A stretch of DNA of 64,000 nt from Loripinus fragilis (Eukaryota; Mollusca; Bivalvia; Lucinida; Lucinidae). The stretch covers positions 133,260,849-133,324,848 of the forward strand of contig OZ026515.1 of assembly GCA_964019695.1 (NCBI GenBank). Reading direction: 5' to 3'. Under the pieces are notes generated by a model. It was given only the letters and a program-made list of their open reading frames with translations. It ran no database searches and was not told the DNA's origin. Below, in pieces: positions 31,345 through 40,872 of the stretch; position 1 is the first letter of the stretch, and the number at the start of each line of letters is the position of its first letter. The translations under genes and the position numbers were made by a program.

Positions 31345-31800
31345 TTGATAAACACAAAGTCATGTCAGGAAGATTTCCTGTCTTCCTGGGTTGGACCAGT
31401 ACTAAGCAGAGGAAAGATTTTTTGTTAACCCTTTACCACATGGAGACGCCTTTTAACACTTTTGCAAACAGAGCAGACCCAGATCAGGCAGCTCTTGTAA
31501 GAGCTGCCTGATCAGGGTCTACTCTGTTTACTCATTGAAATACTACACAACTGGACCGGACAAATAATTTCTATATTCTATGTACCAGCATGAAGGTTTA
31601 TTTACAATGTATATAATTATTTTTATTGGGTGGAGCCTGCATGAATATTCATGAAGGAAAGGGTTAAAGGACACAATGCATTGCAAGGTAAGTCTGGAAC
31701 TCATAACCCTTCAACCCCGAGTCTAACACTATCAGCTGAACCAACACCCTCCTCATCAAGTTTTACTTGCCAACCAAAAGTTAACATTGGACAGGATTAG
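31345..31800 (-). mobile_element. SINE split by a TTAA-flanked MITE
   Basis: On the plus strand CTTCCTGGGTTGGACCAGTACTAAG (31382-) and AGGACACAATGCATTG (31668-) are the two halves of the SINE body seen at 27583-27785. A MITE stands between them. The tRNA-like head is poorly preserved. Confidence 0.6.
31439..31663. mobile_element. TTAA-flanked MITE with H3 core
   Basis: Flanked by TTAA on both sides (31435-31438 and 31664-31667). Ends CCCTTT and AAAGGG. A 67-bp hairpin at 31464-31530 has arms AGCAGACCCAGATCAG and CTGATCAGGGTCTACTC and core GGCAGCTCTTGTAAGAGCTG. TTAA plus CCC ends are the hallmark of piggyBac; no transposase is present. Confidence 0.7.
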
Positions 31801-32500
31801 TGTCCAGCGCTCCAGATAGCATCCGTACAGATGTAAATTACGGGTCAGTTTTCCCCAAATACGGATAGTTGAAAATTAATATGTACCGAATACGGGTGAG
31901 TTTTTGCCTGTACAGTATGATTTTACTGGCAACCCGTATTCCTCATCCGATTCGAATCAGAAGATGCTTGATAAATGAACTGATTTATGCATTCAGAAAT
32001 CCAGAATCAACTTGGTAGACTGCTTATTGAGGTTTTATTTTTCCCTCAATACAAAATCCCCAATGTTCAGCTGCATCCCCTTACCATGTCTCCTTGAAGA
32101 ACATGTGTTTTTAGAATAATATACTGAGGGACTTTAGAAACGCACCATTTTACATTCACTGTCTCTTCCACATGATTGATTTGAGGATGTTTTCTTTATC
32201 ATTTTTATCCTCTTGCACAATGGACCATGATTTTGATTTGCTCATGCTGCTGTTCATTCTGACGTAATACCTATGTTAGTGTTTTTTAACAATTGTCGTC
32301 TGACAAATGTAAATTTAAGTCAATTTGAAATTAAACACTTTGAAATTTTTAGTATCGATTAAAATATGAATTTCTTTTGATACAAAAAAGTGTTTATAAA
32401 ATAATCGGACATATTTAGGGACATATTATGAAGTATCTCAGAGGAGCTCTTCAGGGTGCGGTTTCACAAAGCCTAAAATACCCGGATGCCTTACGATAGA
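31801..32500. other. No feature recognised
   Basis: A diverged inverted pair AATACGGATAG/ATACGGGT lies near 31855-31950. Otherwise AT-rich non-coding DNA upstream of FSAF1. Confidence 0.3.
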
Positions 32501-32502
32501 TA

Positions 32503-33440
32503 ACTTGTGGTAGCTCAGTGGTTAGGTACTTGCCTCGGGAACAAGACAGTTCACCGACAAGACAATTCACCGTCACGATTTTTGAAGACAGTTCACCGAC
32601 AGATTTGAAGACAGTTCACCGACACTTTTGAAGACAGTTCATCGACACTTCATCGACAGTTCACCGACACTTTTGAAGACAGTTCATCGACACTTTTTAT
32701 CATGTAAATGACATATGGCTCGAAATTATAATTTATAATTGTTAAGAAATATTGATGAGTTATGATTTGAGGTGATATGTTGATATAATTTGTTGAGAAA
32801 GCGATCTTTTGTTGGTCTGATAAATGATTAATAGACAGACATTTGATTGCTACATGAAGCTATATTGATGTGATCCTATAGCAAATCGTACATTATTTTT
32901 GATGAAATTCGCCAGCAATTCAAAGCATTCCCTTTGAATATTTAAACAGATTTGTTCAGGACTACCTTTTTATTTTTATATAGTTATTTTACGTTAGTAA
33001 TATAAGACGTATTTTCGCACAGACAATGTAATGATCGCTATATAGGCAGTTGAATGCATGTATAATAAAATCATGTTGCAATAGCAAATAGGTAATTCAA
33101 TTAGCTTTATATTATGCCTTCGTTCATTATAACATCAATAAATTATGAAAAATGTGGCATTCCATATAAATACAATATAAAATTTGTCGATGAACTGTCT
33201 TCAATTCTGTCGGTGAACTGTCTTCAATTCTGTCGGTGAACTGTCTTCAAAATGCGTGTCGGTGAACTGTCCTGTCGGTGAACTGTCTCGATTCCCTTGC
33301 CTCTGGTGCTAGAGGTCCCAGGTTCGATCCCTGCTCACAGCGAGGAAAATTTCAGTGTCAGAACATGCTTTCTCTAGTGTCATTTGTAGGGATGACACTA
33401 AATAAGTGCATCATCTTTCTTTCTTCCTTATTATAATGGC
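32503..33440 (+). mobile_element. tRNA-derived SINE, interrupted between A and B boxes
   Basis: GTGGTAGCTCAGTGGTTAGG (A-box region, 32507-) and GGTTCGATCCC (B box, 33321-33331) belong to one tRNA-like head of about 74 nt once the insertion at 32537-33295 is removed. A non-tRNA body continues to about 33440. Confidence 0.8.
32537..33295. mobile_element. TIR element with CAGTTCACCGACA repeats
   Basis: Ends GGGAACAAGACAGTTCACCG and CGGTGAACTGTCTCGATTCC. CTTGCCTC, part of the SINE head, is duplicated on both sides (32529-32536 and 33296-33303), an 8-bp target duplication. Subterminal zones hold four to five copies of GACAGTTCA(C/T)CGACA on each side, inverted relative to each other. The 759-bp interior is AT-rich and non-coding. 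The 8-bp duplication fits hAT or P-like transposases. Confidence 0.85.
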
Positions 33441-33539
33441 ACAATCAAATTTTGATCATTACGCCAGGGATTGGGACGTTAACTGGATGTCCTCAGTGCA
33501 GAGTCACCACCTGTGCTAGCACTGAATTCAGGGCGATAT

Positions 33540-34673
33540 CAAGGTTGGCAATCGACCGGTCAATATGCATATTGACCAGACCAGTGGTCAATACTGGTTT
33601 TAACCGGTCATTACTGGTCGATTGGTGGTCAATTGGTCGATTGAAAAAAACATAGTTGATGTGAAGATACTTAGCATTTATAGTTATCCCACTTTACTGG
33701 ACTCTAAAACAAACTTAAAATTGTTTCAATATAAGATAATACAGGCTTTAAATAATTGAAAATGTGTTTCATGCCTTGCTATTGCTTTAACAAATGTATG
33801 AATAATAGTTATTTAAAATAGGCTGTAAAACAAAAAAAAAATGAAATGTCAATAGTTTTAGATCTTCAGTCTCAATCAAACTGAATCATTACCTTAACCT
33901 TCAGTTTAGACTTACCATTAATAAAAGTAAAGCAAATGCAAGTAATGAAATTAACTAAATTTAAAAAAGTTCCAGCTTTTTCAGACATAAAAAATATTTA
34001 AATCAGAAAGAAAGTACAAAAAATCAATCAATACTTCAAACTGATCAGCAAAGAGGTCATTATGTAGGAATTAGTCATTGCTCTATTAGTTAAAATGCAA
34101 ATTGAATTTACTTCTCACCTGAAAAGACAAAGGTGTGAAAATGGTAAAGAAAACACTAACTGTTGAGCAATATATCAAGTAGTTAATTTTGACCTTAATT
34201 AGCCCAGAACAAACTAAACTTTCAAAATACTGGACATGTCTCTCAGACTGAAGAAGGTGTGTCAGTTTATAAGACCTATCCAATCACTGAGCTTAAAATG
34301 CATTGGCTAATTCACTGGCACCTGTGTTAATAAAACAGAGGTGTGAAACTGTGGTCATATTGTTATCTGCTGTTATCAGTTAAGTTGATAATTTCACCAG
34401 TGTCATAAAATAAATTATTGTCTCAAAATGATGGAAAAAACCCTGTTAGACTGTATGGTTATTCTATTCCGCCCTTGATGATAAAGTGTTAGGTGCCTGG
34501 TCTGTAATACAGAAGTCTCAATCTACCTCTAAAACGGCCCCTTAAAGTTTTCAATCGACCACTCAGATTCATATTGACCAGTATTGACCACTTTTATGCA
34601 TATTGACCAGGGCGGTTTTAACCGGTTAAAACCGCCGGTTAAAACCGGGGGTGGTTTCGACCGCCCAACTTTG
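33540..34673. mobile_element. hAT-like element with GGTCAATATGCATATTGACC repeats
   Basis: Ends CAAGGTTGGCAATCGACC and GTCGACC-related GACCGCCCAACTTTG. GGCGATAT is duplicated outside (33532-33539 and 34674-34681), an 8-bp duplication. Both ends carry (C/A)GGTCAAT, TGGTCGATTGG and AACCGGTTAAAACC repeats. 1134 bp; no transposase. Confidence 0.85.
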
Positions 34674-34689
34674 GGCGATATGATGGATT

Positions 34690-35870
34690 TTTATTTTATG
34701 TTATCATATAGCCCTGATTTTTAAAGCCTCTATCTTTTCCCTTACTGTTATCGTGGACGTAAACCAAGTTGAAAACACATTTCCAAACAGTGTCTTCCTC
34801 TAACACTACTCCATTTTGTATGTTTATAGGTTTATCTATATTTTGCTATTTAGTTTGCCGCTGATGCATACCTGATTAGTTCTAAAAAGATAAAATACTC
34901 CTGTCCACATAGAATGTTTACACTATTTGTTTTCAAAACATGGCGTCATTTTTGTCTTCTGAGCCGAAGAGCATGCTTTTTCTGTGGGTACTAAAGTCAC
35001 GCACGAATTTGTTTTGGTATTTAATGTACCGACAATGACCCGTTTACTTTCCGTTTTCTGAATACAACATCAAATACCAAAATCATACTTATATAATGTT
35101 TTCTTTTACCTTCCTTATTATCATAATTGGCCTAAAATGATCATACCTGGTCTGTTGAGATTAAAAGAATCCAATACCATCTCACCATACATTTGTTACA
35201 TGTAGATATTTGCAAAAAAGATGACCAATTACCGATCTAACTGGGGCCGCCTTTTACCAATTTGTTGCCATCGAGAACTACCCAGTTGGATATGTACAAA
35301 CTGTGTCCGAGGAGTTCTTAATGGCAATGGATGGGATCTTTTTTGTGCATACAGGCTGATTTTTTATGGTGACCTCTCTCACCATTTGTAATAGGTTTTC
35401 TTTTAATATCTTGATGAATGTCAACGAATAAAGGTCAATCTTCAACCTAGTATGCAAATTTTTCACCCTGGTTCTGTATTCCGACGGATGTCACTGGATT
35501 GAAAATTGACTATTTTCAGATAAGGAACTCCCCCACTTCCGCTAACAGGAAATACATAGAAAAAAATCCAAATGGTTTTGCATATTACAACAATGACATC
35601 ATTATACAATTCTAATCATAAACCATTGCGCACATGTTCAAAAAGAAGGTCAAAACACCCAATGTCTCTATATAAGATTCACGTGGCGCCTTAAAAACGA
35701 TGGGTACCAACTCTGTGTAGGCCTATTGACTGATAGCCTATTTGAACATAAGCGTGTGATAGTAAAGCTATTCAGCGTGCAGCAAGGTTAGCCATGAAAT
35801 AAAAAATATTTTCTTTCACTAATATCTTACTGATCACTGTGCAAAAGTAATTTGATTCTGATCTTTCCAA
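34690..35870. other. No feature recognised
   Basis: Mixed-composition DNA without a supported gene. Short minus-strand frames (up to 65 codons) match nothing known. Confidence 0.3.
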
Positions 35871-35879
35871 TCCATCGCT

Positions 35880-36116
35880 TCTTGTCGTAAACAAGCTGAC
35901 CCTCTCTCGGTTCAGAGGTCAATGTACTCTTGCGTTAGCTTGCTACTTTTGGCGGGAAACTTGTCACGTGAGCACATGATCAGAATAACAATTGTCCGCC
36001 TTGTTGGAAAAGTCCATTTTCGGTCTGATTATGACATTTTGGGACATGACAAAGCTTCCTTTCCGAAAATTAGATTTATACGGGCGGGGTATGTGATTGT
36101 TAAGGATTTCTGTCAA
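35880..36116 (+). promoter_or_regulatory. Possible promoter and first exon (weak)
   Basis: TTTTGGCGGGAAA (35947-35959) is an exact E2F-type site and CACGTG follows at 35965. An open frame runs to CTGTCAAGTAAGTAT at 36110-36124, which contains a good splice donor. No downstream exon of such a gene was recognised, and the encoded residues match no family known to me. It could equally be chance. Confidence 0.25.
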
Positions 36117-36129
36117 GTAAGTATCTCAT

Positions 36130-36863
36130 TTTCTTTGGCATGCTATATTAAATTGAAATCAAACCATTCTTGGAAATCGACTTTCATTTTCTGAAATAGG
36201 TCATTACTCGTTATAATTTAATAGAAAATAGGGGGCGCTACAATGCACAATAATACAGAAACGTGACTGCTGCGAGCGTACCAACATTGAGTAAGTTAAC
36301 AGAATCAATAGCTTTAACAATTTTGCCCTGATTTTCAAAATTCAAACACCTACTTCTTTCTTATAATGTCCAAAATCCACTGTTAATCTTATTATAATAA
36401 TAAACTGAGTTTTTGAAAAAGCGCTGACATACCTTACCTAGTCATGGGGAGTATAACCAGTACCAGGTTTTATTATAATATTTCTCAACGTTTTATTATG
36501 TTCGTCTCATCAATTCAACATCCGAATTTTATCGCAAAAACGTCATCACCCCTAGCTCGTGAAAAGCATGCAAAATGGCTGCGATGAGCCGAAAAACAAC
36601 AACAAGAACATGATATTACAGATTGCATTGATCTTGTCATAATAACGAAGTCAATGGTAACATTTTTATAACTTTGGTTGTGTATGTAAAACACATGAAG
36701 AAGTCTAAATGGTTGGATTGTCAAGGAAACGAGTTTTTCCCAAAAACAAAAGGGGACTCCATCACTGGTCAAGATAGAGCACAAAAACACTGCGACTTTA
36801 GATTCAGCCAGATCGAAAAAAAAATCTAAAGTCGCAGTTCTGCAACTATACCTGTGCAGGCTA
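36130..36863. other. Mostly unrecognised; hairpin at 36789-36837
   Basis: CTGCGACTTTAGATT and AATCTAAAGTCGCAG form an inverted pair with a short loop at 36789-36837. The minus-strand frame at 36515-36790 is not recognised. Confidence 0.4.
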
Positions 36864-37545
36864 GAGTAAAACCGGGGTTCATCGGACGGCAGGGTTCATC
36901 GGACAGGTCGTTTTACGCCAGCTTTACAGCTCTTCCGACAGACACTTGTTTAGAAAGAAGTTATCCATTTGTTTTGGCTACCAATCTTCTGTCTGATACT
37001 GCAGTAAAAAATTGCATAGCGCGTGTCATAACGCTGTGTTCTCATTGGATAAAAGCCAGCTCCGAAAAAACACGCCTTGTTTTAAAGGGATTTTTACAAA
37101 ATGGCGCCGAAAAAAAACATCGAGATTCGTCACCGGTCTACTTTAACATCCTGTCCAAGGGTTTTTTACACTAAATTTGTGACTGAAATTGATTTTTACA
37201 TGAAAGAAATATTAGATGAAGATAAAAGTGTTTGTTTTATTCATTTATATCCGTCAATTGTTCAGATCAATAGGGCGAAAAAGCTGTCCGATGAACCCCT
37301 CAAGTTTTCACCGTCGATTTTTTACGGAGGGGTTCATCGGACAGTAAAGTGCAACTCAAGCTCGAGACTACAAGCCCCCCCCCCCCCACCGCCTATCCGT
37401 CTCTTTTTTATCCAAACTAAAGGATATATATATGTTTTAATGCTGCCCTTTAATATACAAGTATTGATATTTGTTGTCTTTGAATAATTACAAAGGCATC
37501 TTGCGACAATAATGTCACGTCACTAGCCGACTTGTCTTGATAAAA

Positions 37546-37547
<2 letters not shown>

Positions 37548-37596
<49 letters not shown>
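37548..37596. repeat. (CTAT)n microsatellite
   Basis: About twelve perfect CTAT units followed by a short CT tract. Confidence 0.95.
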
Positions 37597-37598
<2 letters not shown>

Positions 37599-37705
37599 CT
37601 CTCTCTCTAGAAGCACAACAGTGGCTCAATGTGATACTGGTTCAACTCATGAAGGCGGGAAAACGTCCCGATATGAGTGAAAAATTATTGACTGGGACGT
37701 ACGGC

Positions 37706-38086
37706 ATGCGCGGATCCAGGAATTTTTACCAGGGGGGGGGGGGGGGGGGGGGGGGTCCAGGCCCGACTGCCAGAAAACAGCATTTTTTTAGTCCTCAACT
37801 TATTTTACAGTTTTACAATGGTTTATTCCAAACAAAACTATAATTTTCCAAGGTTTCAGAGGAGGTCCAACATTTTTCAGGGGGGTCCAACTTTTTCCAG
37901 GGGGGAAATGCTATGTAGGGGAAGGGTCCTAACTAATGTTGTGATAACTTGTGACCCAACCCCGTTGCTGTATATATTTGGCAATAAAATATGTTTAAGC
38001 TAAAAGCTAATTTGTATAGAAACCCATAGAACTTGTGGTTTTCCAGGGGGGTACGGACCCCCTATCCCCCTCTGGATCCGCACATG
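37706..38086. mobile_element. Palindromic MITE with GGATCC termini, copy 2
   Basis: Ends CATGCGCGGATCCAGG and CTCTGGATCCGCACATG. TACGG precedes and TACTG follows: the expected 5-bp duplication with one change. It contains a long poly-G tract (37733-37755) and GGGGGTCC blocks. The central palindrome of the other copies is missing. Confidence 0.75.
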
Positions 38087-38389
38087 TACTGAAGCATCAG
38101 CTTAAAAAACGAACATCCATCTACATGTTTGCCTTTCAAGAATAAAGCCACATCATCATGCATGATTACTATATTTATATGTGCGTAGAAAGACAAAGAT
38201 ACACATTTATGGATCTTAATTAAGCCATAGCCAAATAAGTATCCTCACAATGTACCTAGCGAGGTAGGCCTGTATCCTGCTGAACTGGTTAACATTCAGT
38301 TCTTTAGGCCTAATGTCTGCATACACCAGCATTTGTTTAAGCAAGAATATGGTTTTACCATTAAACTGTATTTACCCCCACCCCCCTCT

Positions 38390-38690
38390 GATAGCTTTGG
38401 CTGCTGTCCGTTCTAAGGAAGTGGTTCTGTTGTTGTTGATGGATTGTTTATTGTTGCCCCATTGTTTGTGGGGTTCTGCGTTTGATGCTTGTTTTACTTT
38501 GTGTCCTCCTAGTTTTGCAATCGGCTTGATGAGGAAGAGAAAGCTAGTTGCTTTACTTTAATTATCTTCCTGTTGCCTTTAAATTGTGACTGTTAGTGTT
38601 CTGTGGCTCTTCCTCGCGGTGTCGTGCGTCAGTCTGCAGTGTTATTGTGGTATTTCCTGGTCATACTCACTTGCTATATAGGGGAAACTT
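38390..38690 (+). mobile_element. R1 3'-end copy, plus strand
   Basis: Reads GGCTGCTGTCCGTTCTAAGG, then TCTTCCTCGCGGTG, TTGTGGTATTTCCTGGTCAT and ATACTCACTTGCTATAT. This is the complement of the R1 3' region at 12164-12440. Severely 5'-truncated; no reverse transcriptase. Confidence 0.75.
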
Positions 38691-39859
38691 TCAATCAACG
38701 ATTCAAATCATTTTCGAATTCAGACATGCTGCAGACTTCTAATTACGGTTCAATTAAGTTATGCGGTCTTCAAAGGATACTTATCACTCTAAATTAATGA
38801 GTGTTAATGAGCTACTTTTACCAGGGTTGATTAGTTCTCATGCCACAGCATAAAATTAGCTTTAAATCAATGTATTTGTGTTGATCCAGCGTTGTGTGAA
38901 ACTGTCATTTCAGCCGATTAGGAGAGGTTGCGTTGGGTCAAAACTGGATCCATATGGAGAAAAATATTGTTTGGAATATTGGATCGACAGATCACCTGAC
39001 AGTTTAAATTGTTGTATTGAGTATTTACTACAACAGTATGATGTTTTGTATCATCTGTATGTGACGTTTCCCCCTTAATATGACCTGTCCGATGAACCCC
39101 AAGGCCTGTCCGATGAACCCCGATGGCTGTCCGATCCACCCCTTTAATACCCCTGCGGTCTTTGAAGGCTTATTACTCTATCTACATGAGCTTAAACACG
39201 CTAGATTTGCCTCCCTTCGACCGCGTATTGAATACACTTCAATGCGATGTCCATTGCGGTCATCCAATGCGACGACAACCGATGATATCCGAATTTAAAG
39301 TAGCGATCTCGAAAAAGTGTCCGATGAACCCCGGTTTTACTCTAAAGAACACGATATGGTTACTTGAAGGCTTCATCCTGCAACCCGGAGTGTACAATGT
39401 ACATCTGCCGATAATACTCGAAAGAGGGTCTGGCAGTATATAGAGAAAGCAAAAAAAAAAAAAAAAAGAATAGAATTCCTAGCTTCTTAGTTAAAGTCGC
39501 GAAAACTTATGACATCCAACGACAGTACAGCTTTTACTTTATGTACATTATTTTTTTAACAGATAATAATATATTCAGATGGGTTTTCACTTTTGTGACT
39601 CGAATTTTATTAGCGGACCTTACTTTTTTCACGATTCACGATACCTTTGAAAAAAAAAAAACTTCACATAATCTATTCACCAGGGGCAGACTTGATTTAG
39701 CTGTTCCCTTTACTCCTTCCACTCCGAACAGGCAGAACAGAAATCAAGTGTGCTGGAACATCTGTGCTGGCGTACGCCGGAGTACTCCGTATTCCGAGGT
39801 GGTGTAGACAGAACAGTCACGTGACCTGTTCCAAAAACAAGATGGCGGAGCGCTGCTTG

Positions 39860-39884
39860 CTGTTGTTGTTGTTGTTGTTGTTGT
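39860..39884. repeat. (TTG)n microsatellite
   Basis: Seven to eight TTG units at the inner edge of the left arm. Confidence 0.9.
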
Positions 39885-40872
39885 GAGGGCTCCAGCCTGG
39901 TTAGGCTCAACAGCTTAGTTAAAGCTGAGTTTGTAATGGGACTTTTTTTTTTAAAAACCACGTTAAAATAAGCGTAATAATAAAGTTCTTGTAGTAGCCA
40001 TAAAAGTTAATATATAAAAATTCACAGAAGTTCACAGTTTAAAATTCCTATACTGGCGATAATATAATTCTTCACGGGAATAGAGATCACATCCATACAC
40101 AGTTTATCCATCAGTAAGTTTGTGTGTATATCCCTCGTGTCAACCATCAGAATTATTTCATGATCACACTTATAGGGTGAATTTAATACTGTTACATCTT
40201 AATGTCCAAATTTGGGAGTATTCATATATAATTATCACCATCATCAAAAGGGATCTTAATAGTACAAGCATTAATACATTTTTTTAATTAGCAGCTACAT
40301 ATATACACCATGCAGGGATGTTATTTACACTTCACAGGTACCATAACCATATAATTGTGCTAATTTGCATTGTATTTACATTGTCAATGTTCATCTACAT
40401 ACATCCTAGGTCGAGGATCCATGTCATGGTCTCTCGAAGTAGTTACGCAACGCTGTACCTTTCCGAGTGGCCATGACACACAACCCCAGGCCCCATCATC
40501 TCATATACTAATCTTCCCCTAAGCATATGTTGTGAGTACTCGAAAGAACCGTCTCTTTGTGACTGCTCTCTCGAGCACCCAGAACACATGCATACGCCAC
40601 TGTCATATCAAAAGACCACCCCCAGGACTGTAACAATTTTTCCTTTTAAAAACCATACCCCCCTCCTTGATAATCCATCACATTTCACCATGCAGATCCT
40701 ATATCCCCTCTGGCCATGCCGCGCTACTGATGCTCAAGGATGGGCCATTTAAATGAGAGAAGGTCTCCAGGTTACTGTTGAATTTGCAGGGATGCACGCC
40801 TTGGGCGCTCAGAGAGGCCCACTATACAAGTCCGCCCCCGAGCACCCAAGGCATGGAACCACTTTCATAGGG
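39885..40872 (-). mobile_element. LINE 3' untranslated region
   Basis: It follows the LINE stop codon on the minus strand and contains no coding frame. A decayed H1-like hairpin (ACTCGAAAGAACCGTCTCTT..CTCTCGAGCACCC) lies at 40535-40595. A poly-A-like GGTTTTTAAAAAAAAA (minus strand) near 39945-39960 may mark the LINE 3' end. Confidence 0.5.

Larger units (their letters stand above)
36864..39342. mobile_element. TA-flanked TIR element with GGGGTTCATCGGACA iterons
   Basis: Ends GAGTAAAACCGGGGTTCATC and its exact complement, with TA outside (36862-36863 and 39343-39344). The motif GGGGTTCATCGGACA, or its complement, recurs near 36876, 36892, 37282, 37328, 39085, 39104 and 39318. A GC-richer zone at 36905-37370 has the start-like context AAAATGGCGCCGAAAAAAAA (37098-) opening a frame to 37487, not recognised. 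Younger insertions lie inside: a CTAT microsatellite, a GGATCC MITE (37706-38086) and an R1 3' end (38390-38690). Confidence 0.8.

Noticed and set aside
39710..39961. Polyglutamine protein on the minus strand
   Set aside because: The Gln run comes from a (TTG)n microsatellite at the edge of an inverted-repeat arm; no domain.
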